The notes under the pieces: model-generated
Database searches by the model: none
Told to the model about the DNA's origin: nothing
What the model saw: only the letters and a program-made list of their open reading frames with translations
DNA from: CAZOKO01 sp964580455
GTDB lineage: Bacteria > Desulfobacterota > WTBG01
Assembly (NCBI GenBank): GCA_964580455.1
Contig: CAZOKO010000116.1
Location: 1-7,477 of the forward strand
DNA: 7,477 bases
Direction of reading: 5' to 3'
Made by a program: the position numbers and the translations under genes
In this document: piece by piece, positions 1-6,426 of the stretch
How positions within the stretch are numbered: position 1 is the first letter of the stretch
How the letters are laid out: every line of letters begins with the position of its first letter

Positions 1-108
1 GGGTTTGTCCAACGTGAGCCATGTTGAGTTATGTCAATAGGCATTTAATATTATTGTACAAATTTTAAATAGTTAAGGAATATAATATTATAGGAGGAAA
101 TTAAGGAA

Positions 109-1605
109 ATGAAAACAAGGAATAAAAAGATAATGTTACCATTTTTAGCAGGAGTAGCATTAATATCTTTTATGATTGGCATATTGGTATCCTCGAGTTT
201 AAAGATAACTCCTGACATAAAAGCTGTGGAGGAAGGTGTTGTTGAAAGTAGTGGAGAAAGCCCAATAAAGAATTCGCAAGTATTTGTTAAACTGGCAGAA
301 AAATTTATGCCAGCTACAGTCAACATTAGCACAACTAAAATAGTCAAGAGGAAAAGGAGACCTTCTAACAGGCCATATAGGGAAGATGATCCTTTTAGAG
401 ATTTTTTTGGTGATGAATTTTTGGATAGATTTTTTGGACAGATGCCTCAAAGAGATTATAAGCTGAGAAGTTTGGGATCAGGTTTCATTATTGATGAAGA
501 GGGTTACATTATAACCAATAATCATGTTATAGAAGGGGCGGATGAGATTAAAGTCAGATTATCTGACAAGGAAGAGTTCGACGCCAAAATAGTTGGTAAA
601 GATACTAAAACAGATATTGCCCTGATCAAGATAGATCCACCTGATGGTCTGCCAGTAGTTAAATTGGGCGATTCTGATGGGCTAAAAGTGGGAGAATGGG
701 TAATGGCGATAGGCAATCCTTTTGGGTTGGACCAGACGGTGACGGTTGGTATTGTAAGTGCTAAATGGCGGAAGATAGGTGCAGGACCATACGAAAATTT
801 TATTCAAACAGATGCTGCGATTAATCAGGGGAACAGTGGCGGCCCTCTTTTCAATACACATGGTGAGGTGGTGGGGGTTAATACTGCTATCTTTTCAACC
901 ACTGGTGGTAGCATAGGAATAGGTTTTGCTACTCCTATAAATCTGGCAAAGAGTGTTGTTAAACAACTTAAAGAAAAGGGAAAGGTGGTCAGGGGTTGGT
1001 TGGGTGTGATTGTACAGACAGTTACTCCTGAGTTAGCAGATTCTTTTGGTATAGAGCATAGAAAAGGTGCACTAGTTGCAGATGTTGAAGAAGACGGGCC
1101 TGCCGATAAAGCAGGGATTAAAAAGGGAGATATTATAGTTGCATTTGACGGGAAAGAGATTAAGGAAATGAGTGATCTTCCTCTTATTGTTGCCCAGACG
1201 GAGATAGATGAAAAAGTAGATGTAACTATCTTAAGAGATGGAAAAGAACTTACTAAAAAAGTAATAGTAGGAGAATTGAAGGAAGAGAAAGGGTATGACT
1301 TTGCTGATGAAAGGGGTAGGGAAAATATAGGGATGGAAGTCAGTGAGCTGACCAGGGAACTTACAAGAAAATATGGGGTGTCTGAAACTGAAGGTGTTTT
1401 AGTAACTTATGTAGAGACCAATAGCCCTGCAGAACAGGCAGGTATCAGAGAAGGTGATGTCATTATAGAGGTCAATCGTGCACCTGTAAGAAATTTAGAT
1501 GAGTACTATAATGCTACAAAAGAAGCCAAGAAGGGTGACAGAATACTCTTCTGGATTAAGAGAGGAAGAAGTTCACAATTCGTAGTTGTCAAATTAGATG
1601 AATAG
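109..1605 (+). CDS. degP: Deg/HtrA-family periplasmic serine endoprotease with two PDZ domains
   Basis: A 498-residue HtrA (DegP/DegQ-type) protease, expected to degrade or chaperone misfolded envelope proteins. Residues 3-7 are basic and about 8-30 are hydrophobic, forming a signal peptide or membrane anchor; I see no clear cleavage site. A charged, Phe-rich loop follows (about 79-118), matching the long LA loop of DegP. The trypsin-like domain spans about 120-290 with an intact triad: His139 in TNNHV, Asp169 in TDIAL and Ser243 in GNSGGP. PDZ1 starts near GWLGV (296-300) and runs to about 388; PDZ2 covers about 405-495 with the SPAEQAGIREGD core. Length and two PDZ domains fit the DegP/DegQ group, and one-PDZ DegS is excluded. 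ATG start is supported by AGGAGG at 92-97, 11 bp upstream. A TATAAT at 81-86 is too close to that site to be its promoter. The gene appears monocistronic, with over 500 bp before the next gene. The DegP versus DegQ label is not resolvable here. Confidence 0.96.
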   Translation: MKTRNKKIMLPFLAGVALISFMIGILVSSSLKITPDIKAVEEGVVESSGESPIKNSQVFVKLAEKFMPATVNISTTKIVKRKRRPSNRPYREDDPFRDFFGDEFLDRFFGQMPQRDYKLRSLGSGFIIDEEGYIITNNHVIEGADEIKVRLSDKEEFDAKIVGKDTKTDIALIKIDPPDGLPVVKLGDSDGLKVGEWVMAIGNPFGLDQTVTVGIVSAKWRKIGAGPYENFIQTDAAINQGNSGGPLFNTHGEVVGVNTAIFSTTGGSIGIGFATPINLAKSVVKQLKEKGKVVRGWLGVIVQTVTPELADSFGIEHRKGALVADVEEDGPADKAGIKKGDIIVAFDGKEIKEMSDLPLIVAQTEIDEKVDVTILRDGKELTKKVIVGELKEEKGYDFADERGRENIGMEVSELTRELTRKYGVSETEGVLVTYVETNSPAEQAGIREGDVIIEVNRAPVRNLDEYYNATKEAKKGDRILFWIKRGRSSQFVVVKLDE

Positions 1606-1702
1606 TAGACAGTTGGCCTGGTTGCAAGATATCCGGTACTTAAATAGAGTTGCTAAGATCATTCTTTTCAAGAGAAAACCATTGTAAACGATAAAAGTAA
1701 AA

Positions 1703-1790
1703 TGTTATTGCGAAGATCGGGGTTTCTAAGCTTCACTCGGAATTGTCTCCGCAATTTCATGAGATTGCTTCGCTATGGCTCGCAATGACA
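1703..1790. repeat. Degenerate copy of a ~85-bp foldback repeat (copy 1)
   Basis: The right arm (1761-1790, GAGATTGCTTCG...CTCGCAATGACA) is the reverse complement of the left arm of copy 2 (4258-4287) at 29 of 30 positions. The left arm is decayed: TGTTATTGCGA at 1703-1713 matches TGTCATTGCGA with one change, then diverges. Between the arms, TCTAAG (1725-1730) and GGAATT (1739-1744) occur in the same order as in copy 2, so both copies lie in the same orientation. It is a non-coding dispersed repeat of REP/MITE-like character. As RNA, the intact arm could pair only weakly with the damaged one. Confidence 0.8.
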
Positions 1791-1973
1791 GGATATTGAA
1801 TGTAAGCTTATTTAAGTCGGTCACTATAGCTTGTTCCTACCACTAAAGATGCCTTTTACGGTGAGTACTTTTCATGTTACATTCTTCCGCATGTAATTGA
1901 TTATGAAATACATCTTCCAAAAGCCTGTCAATGATGAATCTTGAAAAGTTTGAATTATCCTTAATTATAAATT

Positions 1974-2038
1974 CCCCCCTGCCCCCCCATTTTTCAAAGG
2001 GGGGAAGATGTTGTTTATTTTTTCAAGGTAAGGGGGGG
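1974..2038. repeat. C-run/G-run palindromic intergenic element
   Basis: Four homopolymer-like runs occur in order: CCCCCC (1974-1979), CCCCCCC (1982-1988), GGGGGG (1999-2004) and GGGGGGG (2032-2038). The inner pair forms a 6-bp GC stem around ATTTTTCAAA. The outer sides also resemble each other in inverse orientation: AATTCCCCCCTG on the left, and ATCCCCCCCTTACC reading the minus strand from 2040. TTTTTTC follows at 2018-2024, so on the plus strand the inner hairpin could act as a poor terminator for read-through from the protease gene. The look is that of a dispersed short repeat of low-GC environmental bacteria; no second copy is in this window. Confidence 0.6.
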
Positions 2039-2120
2039 ATGGTTTTACTTTTAAATGAAGTATTATTTCATAACTGTATTCATTAAACGGTAGTGGTATT
2101 GAACAATTAAATTCTAATAA

Positions 2121-2127
2121 AAGGAGG
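2121..2127 (+). promoter_or_regulatory. Ribosome binding site of eno
   Basis: AAGGAGG lies 7 bp before the GTG at 2135. This near-perfect site fixes a GTG start for enolase, and the protein from that codon begins at the usual family position (SKVVDIHGRQILDSRGNPT). Confidence 0.9.
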
Positions 2128-2134
2128 GAGTGAC

Positions 2135-3418
2135 GTGAGTAAAGTTGTAGATATACATGGAAGGCAGATACTGGATTCACGGGGAAATCCTACAATAGAG
2201 GTAGATGCAATTCTTGAAAGTTGTGTTGTAGGGCGTGCGCAGGTTCCTTCAGGGGCCTCCACTGGAGAAAAAGAGGCTATTGAGCTTAGAGATGGAGACA
2301 AAAAGTATTTTATGGGGAAAGGGGTAACTAAAGCAGTAGATAATATTAACAAAAAGATAAAACCTGAAATTGTAGATATGGAAAGTTATGATCAGCGTAT
2401 TATCGATCATAAGATGATAGGACTTGATGGGACCAAAAATAAAGCCAAACTGGGAGCAAATGCAATATTAGGTGTATCATTGGCAATAGCAAAAGCCTCG
2501 GCTGCGGAACTGGATTTACCACTTTACAGATATATTGGAGGTATCAATGCAAGCCTTCTACCTGTACCTATGATGAATATCTTAAACGGAGGGGCTCATG
2601 CCGATAATAACGTGGATATTCAGGAATTTATGATTATGCCTTTAGGTGCAAGCACATTTACACAGGCACTGCAAATGGGTGCAGAAGTTTTTCATAATTT
2701 AAAAAATGTTCTTAAGTCAAAAGGTTATAATACTGCCGTGGGAGATGAAGGGGGTTTTGCTCCTAATCTGGGTTCTAATGCTGAAGCAATGGATTTAATT
2801 GTGCAGGCAATAGAGAAAGCGGGATACAAACCAGGTGAAGATATCTCACTGGCTATTGATGCGGCAGCAAGTTCCTTTTACCAGAATGGCAGCTATAATA
2901 TGGCTGCTGAATCGAATCCGATAAAAACTGCAGACGAGGTGATAGAATTTTATGAGAGTCTGGTAGATAAGTATCCTGTGATTTCCATAGAAGATGGACT
3001 TGATGAAAATGATTGGGAGGGTTGGATAATTTTAACTGAAAGACTTGGGGATAAAATTCAGATTGTAGGAGATGATATTTTTGTAACTAATCCTGAAATA
3101 TTTAAGAAAGGTCTGGAGGAGAAGGTGGGCAATTCTATTTTGATTAAATTAAATCAAATTGGAACGGTAACAGAAACTCTGGATACGATAGAAATGGCAA
3201 CCAGGGCAAGATATACTGCGGTTGTTTCCCATCGTTCTGGAGAAACTGAGGATACAACCATAGCTGATTTAGTTGTAGCCTGCAATACCGGACAAATAAA
3301 AACCGGATCTGTTTCTCGAACTGACCGTATTGCCAAGTACAATCAATTATTGCGAATAGAAGAAGATTTAGGGGATGCCAGTCGCTTTCTGGGGAGAAAA
3401 GTATTTTACAATTTGTAA
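2135..3418 (+). CDS. eno: Enolase (phosphopyruvate hydratase)
   Basis: A complete 427-residue enolase, the normal bacterial length, converting 2-phosphoglycerate to phosphoenolpyruvate with Mg2+ in the cytoplasm (glycolysis/gluconeogenesis). The N-terminal domain (about 1-130) carries RQILDSRGNPT and the mobile loop SGAST (39-43). The barrel domain carries His155 in GGAHADN, Glu205 in GDEGGFAPN (acid/base), metal ligands Asp242 (LAIDAAASS), Glu286 (SIEDGLDE) and the Asp pair of VGDDIFVTN (313-314), Lys338 in LIKLNQIGT (catalytic base), SHRSGETEDTTIADL (365-379) and Lys389 in QIKTGS. All key residues are present and nothing suggests decay. It starts at GTG with a strong ribosome binding site. 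It ends 38 bp before the ATG chosen for pcm on the same strand, with no terminator between, so the two may be cotranscribed. Confidence 0.98.
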   Translation: MSKVVDIHGRQILDSRGNPTIEVDAILESCVVGRAQVPSGASTGEKEAIELRDGDKKYFMGKGVTKAVDNINKKIKPEIVDMESYDQRIIDHKMIGLDGTKNKAKLGANAILGVSLAIAKASAAELDLPLYRYIGGINASLLPVPMMNILNGGAHADNNVDIQEFMIMPLGASTFTQALQMGAEVFHNLKNVLKSKGYNTAVGDEGGFAPNLGSNAEAMDLIVQAIEKAGYKPGEDISLAIDAAASSFYQNGSYNMAAESNPIKTADEVIEFYESLVDKYPVISIEDGLDENDWEGWIILTERLGDKIQIVGDDIFVTNPEIFKKGLEEKVGNSILIKLNQIGTVTETLDTIEMATRARYTAVVSHRSGETEDTTIADLVVACNTGQIKTGSVSRTDRIAKYNQLLRIEEDLGDASRFLGRKVFYNL

Positions 3419-3456
3419 TAGAACAATGTTCCTGCATTTAATATTTGTCATTCACT

Positions 3457-4161
3457 ATGACTATATGGAAAAATATGTTTAGCAAACAGAGTGCTGGTAA
3501 AGAGGAAAAGGATTTTGAATTTGAGCGGTTGCGGATGGTTGAAGGTCAGCTAAAAAGCAGGGGGATATCAGATGATCGTGTACTTAAAGCTATGAGTAAA
3601 GTTCCCAGACACCATTTTGTGCCACGCGATAGGGCAGGATCGTCATATGAAGATGGGCCAATACCTATAGGCAAAGGGCAAACAGTATCTCAGCCTTATA
3701 TGGTTGGAATTATGACCCAGTGTCTGGAATTAAAAGGTGATGAGAAGGTTTTAGAAATAGGAACAGGTTCAGGTTATCAATCGGCAATTCTGATGGAGTT
3801 GGTAAAAAAACTGTATACTATAGAGAGGATTCCTGATCTAGCTGAAATGGCAAAAAATAAGTTATTTGAATTAGGTTATGACAGGTTTGATATAAAGGTT
3901 GCTGATGGAACAAAAGGGTGGCCTGAAGAAGCGCCATTTGATGGAATCATTGTTACAGCCGGAGCTCCTAGAGTTCCAGAGACTTTAGTTGGCCAGTTAA
4001 ATGAGGGGGGAAGACTGGTTATACCTGTAGGTTCAAGATATTCACAGAAGCTTTGTACATGCGTCAAGAAGATGGACAAGTGTGTAAAGGAAGAAGATAT
4101 TATGTGTGTTTTTGTTCCACTAATTGGAGAACATGGTTGGGAAAACGAATCATTGAATTAA
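3457..4161 (+). CDS. pcm: Protein-L-isoaspartate O-methyltransferase
   Basis: A SAM-dependent methyltransferase that methylates L-isoaspartyl residues of aged proteins, allowing their repair. Numbered from the ATG at 3457 (234 residues), it shows PIGKGQTVSQPYMV (70-83), the SAM-binding motif LEIGTGSGYQ (99-108), ADGTKGWP (149-156), FDGIIVTAGAPRVPE (161-175) and GGRLVIPVG (184-192), the complete family signature. The E. coli enzyme is about 208 residues; the extra length here is an N-terminal stretch of about 20 residues before the conserved FERLRMVEGQL helix. The start is uncertain: TTG at 3445, ATG at 3457, ATG at 3475 and ATG at 3535 are all in frame, and none has a convincing ribosome binding site (GGAA at 3467-3470 is the best, 4 bp before 3475). 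The C-terminal part holds an unusual set of cysteines (200, 202, 209, 217). It follows eno closely, so translation may rely on a shared transcript. Confidence 0.95.
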   Translation: MTIWKNMFSKQSAGKEEKDFEFERLRMVEGQLKSRGISDDRVLKAMSKVPRHHFVPRDRAGSSYEDGPIPIGKGQTVSQPYMVGIMTQCLELKGDEKVLEIGTGSGYQSAILMELVKKLYTIERIPDLAEMAKNKLFELGYDRFDIKVADGTKGWPEEAPFDGIIVTAGAPRVPETLVGQLNEGGRLVIPVGSRYSQKLCTCVKKMDKCVKEEDIMCVFVPLIGEHGWENESLN

Positions 4162-4257
4162 ACATTTATTTTAAATCTATTTATTTGATGAGTTTGTTTC
4201 TGGGACATGCATTAAGAATGTCTAGTAGAGCGTTTCCCAATTAATATTATGATAATT

Positions 4258-4342
4258 TGTCATTGCGAGCGATAGCGAAGCAATCTCTAAGTAGTTGGAA
4301 TTTGGTGAGATTGCTTCGTCGCTAAAGCTCCTCGCAATGACA
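4258..4342. repeat. Intact ~85-bp foldback repeat (copy 2)
   Basis: The left arm (4258-4287) begins TGTCATTGCGAGCGATAGCG and ends AAGCAATCTC. The right arm (4307-4342) is its reverse complement except for about 6 extra bases inside it (36 versus 30 bp). The 19-bp centre is unpaired. A transcript in either direction would fold into a long hairpin, so it may act as a bidirectional attenuator or 3' stabiliser between pcm and ligA. No transposase is encoded, and I see no clear target duplication. It is a member of a dispersed palindromic repeat family with a second, decayed copy at 1703-1790. Confidence 0.85.
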
Positions 4343-4350
4343 GAATAAAA

Positions 4351-4356
4351 TATAAT
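4351..4356 (+). promoter_or_regulatory. Possible -10 element for ligA
   Basis: A consensus TATAAT sits just beyond the foldback repeat, 43-48 bp before the ligA ATG, which would give a leader of roughly 35 nt. No good -35 hexamer is found 16-18 bp upstream; that position falls inside the repeat's right arm (TCCTCG at 16 bp). In AT-rich DNA a lone TATAAT is weak evidence, but some local promoter is expected because the hairpin separates ligA from pcm. Confidence 0.3.
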
Positions 4357-4398
4357 GTTATTTAAGGAACATTCTAATAGTATGGGTCATAAAGAAAA

Positions 4399-6417
4399 AT
4401 GAAAAAGGATGAAGCTGTAGAGGTTCATATTGCTGAATTGCGAAAAAGCATTAACTATCATAACTATCGTTATCATGTTCTGGATAACACTGAAATATCT
4501 GATTCTACCTATGACCAATTGATGAGGGAGTTAGAAGAACTTGAAAAAAAATACCCTGAATTAGTGGTTTCTGATTCCCCTACTCAGCGTGTTGGTAAAG
4601 CTCCTTTAAAAGAGTTTGAAACAGTGCGGCATACGCTGCCTATGCTGAGTTTGTCAAATTGCTTTAAGCAGGAGGAAGTAAGGGAGTTTGATCAAAGGAT
4701 AAAAAGAATTCTTAAGATAACAGGTGATGTTGCTTATGTAGCCGAGGCGAAACTGGATGGAGTTGCGGTAGAACTTGTTTATGAGAAGGGAAAATATGTA
4801 GTTGGCTCAACCAGAGGTGATGGAGAAATTGGTGAGGATGTTACACGGAATTTAAAGACAATACGCTCTATTCCCTTGCAACTTATGGATACAAAAATAA
4901 TAAAATACCCCGACAGGCTGGAAGTGAGGGGAGAAGTTTATCTGGGTAAAAAAGAATTTAAGCTATTAAACAGAAAGAGGGGAGATTCAGGAGAGACACT
5001 GTTTGCTAATCCTCGTAATGCAGCTGCAGGTTCACTGAGACAATTAGATTCCAGAATCACTGCTGAAAGACCTCTTGATATTTCCTGTCATGGAATAGGA
5101 GAAGTCTTAGGGACAAAGTTTGAAACGCACTTGGATATTTTACATGCTTTTTCTCAATTAGGGCTCAAGGTGAATCCAGTCAGATATATGTGTAAAAATA
5201 TAGAAGAGGTAATAGACCGTCTCAGTGAGATTGAGGAGAAGAGGAAAGAACTGGACTATGAGATCGATGGCGCAGTTATCAAGGTAAACAATTTAGAATT
5301 GCAAAAAAGATTAGGAACTATTTCACGAAGCCCCCGTTGGGCAATGGCTTATAAATTTGAAGCCCAACAGGAAGTAACAAAAATTAAAGATATAATTATT
5401 CAGGTGGGAAGAACGGGGGCACTTACACCTGTGGCGATAATGGAGCCTGTCAAAGTAGGAGGAGTTGAGGTTAGCCGTGCTACACTTCACAATCAGGATG
5501 AGATTGACAAGAAGGATATTAGAATCGGAGATACGGTAATTGTACAGAGGGCTGGCGATGTTATCCCGGAAATAGTTAAAGTGATAGAGTCAAGGAGAAC
5601 AGGGGAAGAAAAACGGTTCGTTACCCCTGATAAATGTCCTGCATGTGGTTCAGATGCAATAAAGTCAGGGGATGAAGTTGTAACGCGCTGTCTGGGTCTT
5701 TCCTGCCCTGCGAGATTGAAGGAGGCAATAAAACATTTTGCCTCAAAGAGAGCTTTAGATATAGAAGGGCTGGGGGATAAACTGGCAATTCAGTTGGTAG
5801 ATAAAGGGTTGCTAAAAGACGTATCAGATATTTTTTTTTTAACGGTCGGTGATTTGGCCGGATTGGACAGAATGGCTGAAAAATCTGCACATAATATAAT
5901 TACTGCAATTGAGAAGAGTAAGGATGCAGGTTTAGAAAGGCTTGTTTATGCCTTGGGGATAAGACATGTAGGGGAACATAATGCCCGTGTTATTGTGGAT
6001 AGCCTTGGTAGCATGGAGAAATTGATAAAGGCAGATGAGGATTGTCTCACGGGTATTAGAGAAATTGGCCCTGAGGTTGCGCGCAGTATCGTTCAGTTCT
6101 TCAAACAGGAAGTTAACATTAAAGCTATTAACAGGTTGAAAAAAGACGGTGTCAGTTTCATTCCAACCAGAGTTAAGAATAAAAAGAACCTGGAAGATAT
6201 GATTTTTGTTTTTACAGGAGGACTTGAGAAATACTCAAGAGGAGAGGCAAAAAGGGTAGTGGAGAATCTAGGTGGAAAAATAAGCTCCAGCATCAGCAAC
6301 AAAACACAATTCCTTGTGGCCGGAGACTCACCCGGATCTAAACTGAAAAAGGCTAAAGAACTCGGAGTAAAGATTATATCTGAAAAAGAATTTTATGACC
6401 TTGTAACATCAGAATAG
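4399..6417 (+). CDS. ligA: NAD-dependent DNA ligase LigA
   Basis: A full-length 672-residue bacterial DNA ligase that seals nicks during replication and repair using NAD+. Domains in order: Ia (about 1-70; HNYRYHVLDN and YDQLMRELEELE), adenylation domain with the nucleotide-accepting Lys118 in AEAKLDG, RGDGEIGEDVT (139-149), RGEVYL and NPRNAAAGSLRQLD (204-217), and DYEIDGAVIKVN (286-297); OB fold (about 320-405; VGRTGALTPVA, RAGDVIPEI); a four-cysteine zinc finger (Cys413, 416, 431, 436); helix-hairpin-helix region (about 445-580); and a C-terminal BRCT domain (about 597-672; FVFTGGLEKYSR). All catalytic parts are intact. The ATG at 4399 is the first in frame after a TAA at 4390, but only a poor A-rich ribosome binding site precedes it. 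A run of ten T bases (5831-5840) lies inside the gene without breaking the frame. It ends 9 bp before the stop of the convergent HD-GYP gene. Confidence 0.98.
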   Translation: MKKDEAVEVHIAELRKSINYHNYRYHVLDNTEISDSTYDQLMRELEELEKKYPELVVSDSPTQRVGKAPLKEFETVRHTLPMLSLSNCFKQEEVREFDQRIKRILKITGDVAYVAEAKLDGVAVELVYEKGKYVVGSTRGDGEIGEDVTRNLKTIRSIPLQLMDTKIIKYPDRLEVRGEVYLGKKEFKLLNRKRGDSGETLFANPRNAAAGSLRQLDSRITAERPLDISCHGIGEVLGTKFETHLDILHAFSQLGLKVNPVRYMCKNIEEVIDRLSEIEEKRKELDYEIDGAVIKVNNLELQKRLGTISRSPRWAMAYKFEAQQEVTKIKDIIIQVGRTGALTPVAIMEPVKVGGVEVSRATLHNQDEIDKKDIRIGDTVIVQRAGDVIPEIVKVIESRRTGEEKRFVTPDKCPACGSDAIKSGDEVVTRCLGLSCPARLKEAIKHFASKRALDIEGLGDKLAIQLVDKGLLKDVSDIFFLTVGDLAGLDRMAEKSAHNIITAIEKSKDAGLERLVYALGIRHVGEHNARVIVDSLGSMEKLIKADEDCLTGIREIGPEVARSIVQFFKQEVNIKAINRLKKDGVSFIPTRVKNKKNLEDMIFVFTGGLEKYSRGEAKRVVENLGGKISSSISNKTQFLVAGDSPGSKLKKAKELGVKIISEKEFYDLVTSE

Positions 6418-6426
6418 AAGTAATGT

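Larger units (their letters stand above)
1606..2134. other. 529-bp gene-free region between the HtrA gene and eno, rich in repeats
   Basis: No convincing gene is present. It holds a degenerate foldback repeat (1703-1790), a C-run/G-run element (1974-2038) and, near the end, the enolase ribosome binding site. A short inverted pair, ACTTAAATA at 1638-1646 and TATTTAAGT at 1809-1817, brackets the foldback repeat. On the minus strand one frame stays open for about 60 codons (2022 down to a TAG at 1843-1845) without a usable start; part of it reads like protein and may be a decayed gene fragment. I saw no convincing -35/-10 pair for eno and no simple terminator with an immediate T-run after the protease gene. 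Confidence 0.7.
4162..4398. other. 237-bp intergenic region between pcm and ligA
   Basis: The region contains the better-preserved foldback repeat (4258-4342), which may terminate or stabilise the eno-pcm transcript, followed by an AT-rich stretch with a TATAAT (4351-4356) and a six-codon reading frame (4382-4402) that overlaps the ligA start. I see no other gene here. Confidence 0.6.

Noticed and set aside
2..40. Possible 3' end of an upstream plus-strand gene (open frame ending in TAG at 38-40)
   Set aside because: Only 12 codons are visible, with no recognisable motif; an open stretch of this length is expected by chance.
41..52. Twelve-base match GCATTTAATATT at 41-52 and 3434-3445 as a repeat
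   Set aside because: Short AT-rich matches of this length are expected by chance in 7.5 kb, and the flanks do not match.
81..86. TATAAT as the -10 element of the HtrA gene
   Set aside because: Transcription would start at about 93, removing the AGGAGG ribosome binding site at 92-97, and there is no good -35 at the right distance. More likely chance in AT-rich DNA.
1999..2038. G-quadruplex from the G-runs upstream of eno
   Set aside because: Each strand has only two G-runs, separated by a 27-base gap on the plus strand; hairpin pairing of the C- and G-runs is the simpler reading.
3421..3431. GAAC-AAT-GTTC as a LexA/SOS box after eno
   Set aside because: The spacer is 3 bp rather than the 4 bp of the Gram-positive SOS box, the stem is only 4 bp, and it lies at a gene end before pcm with no SOS link.
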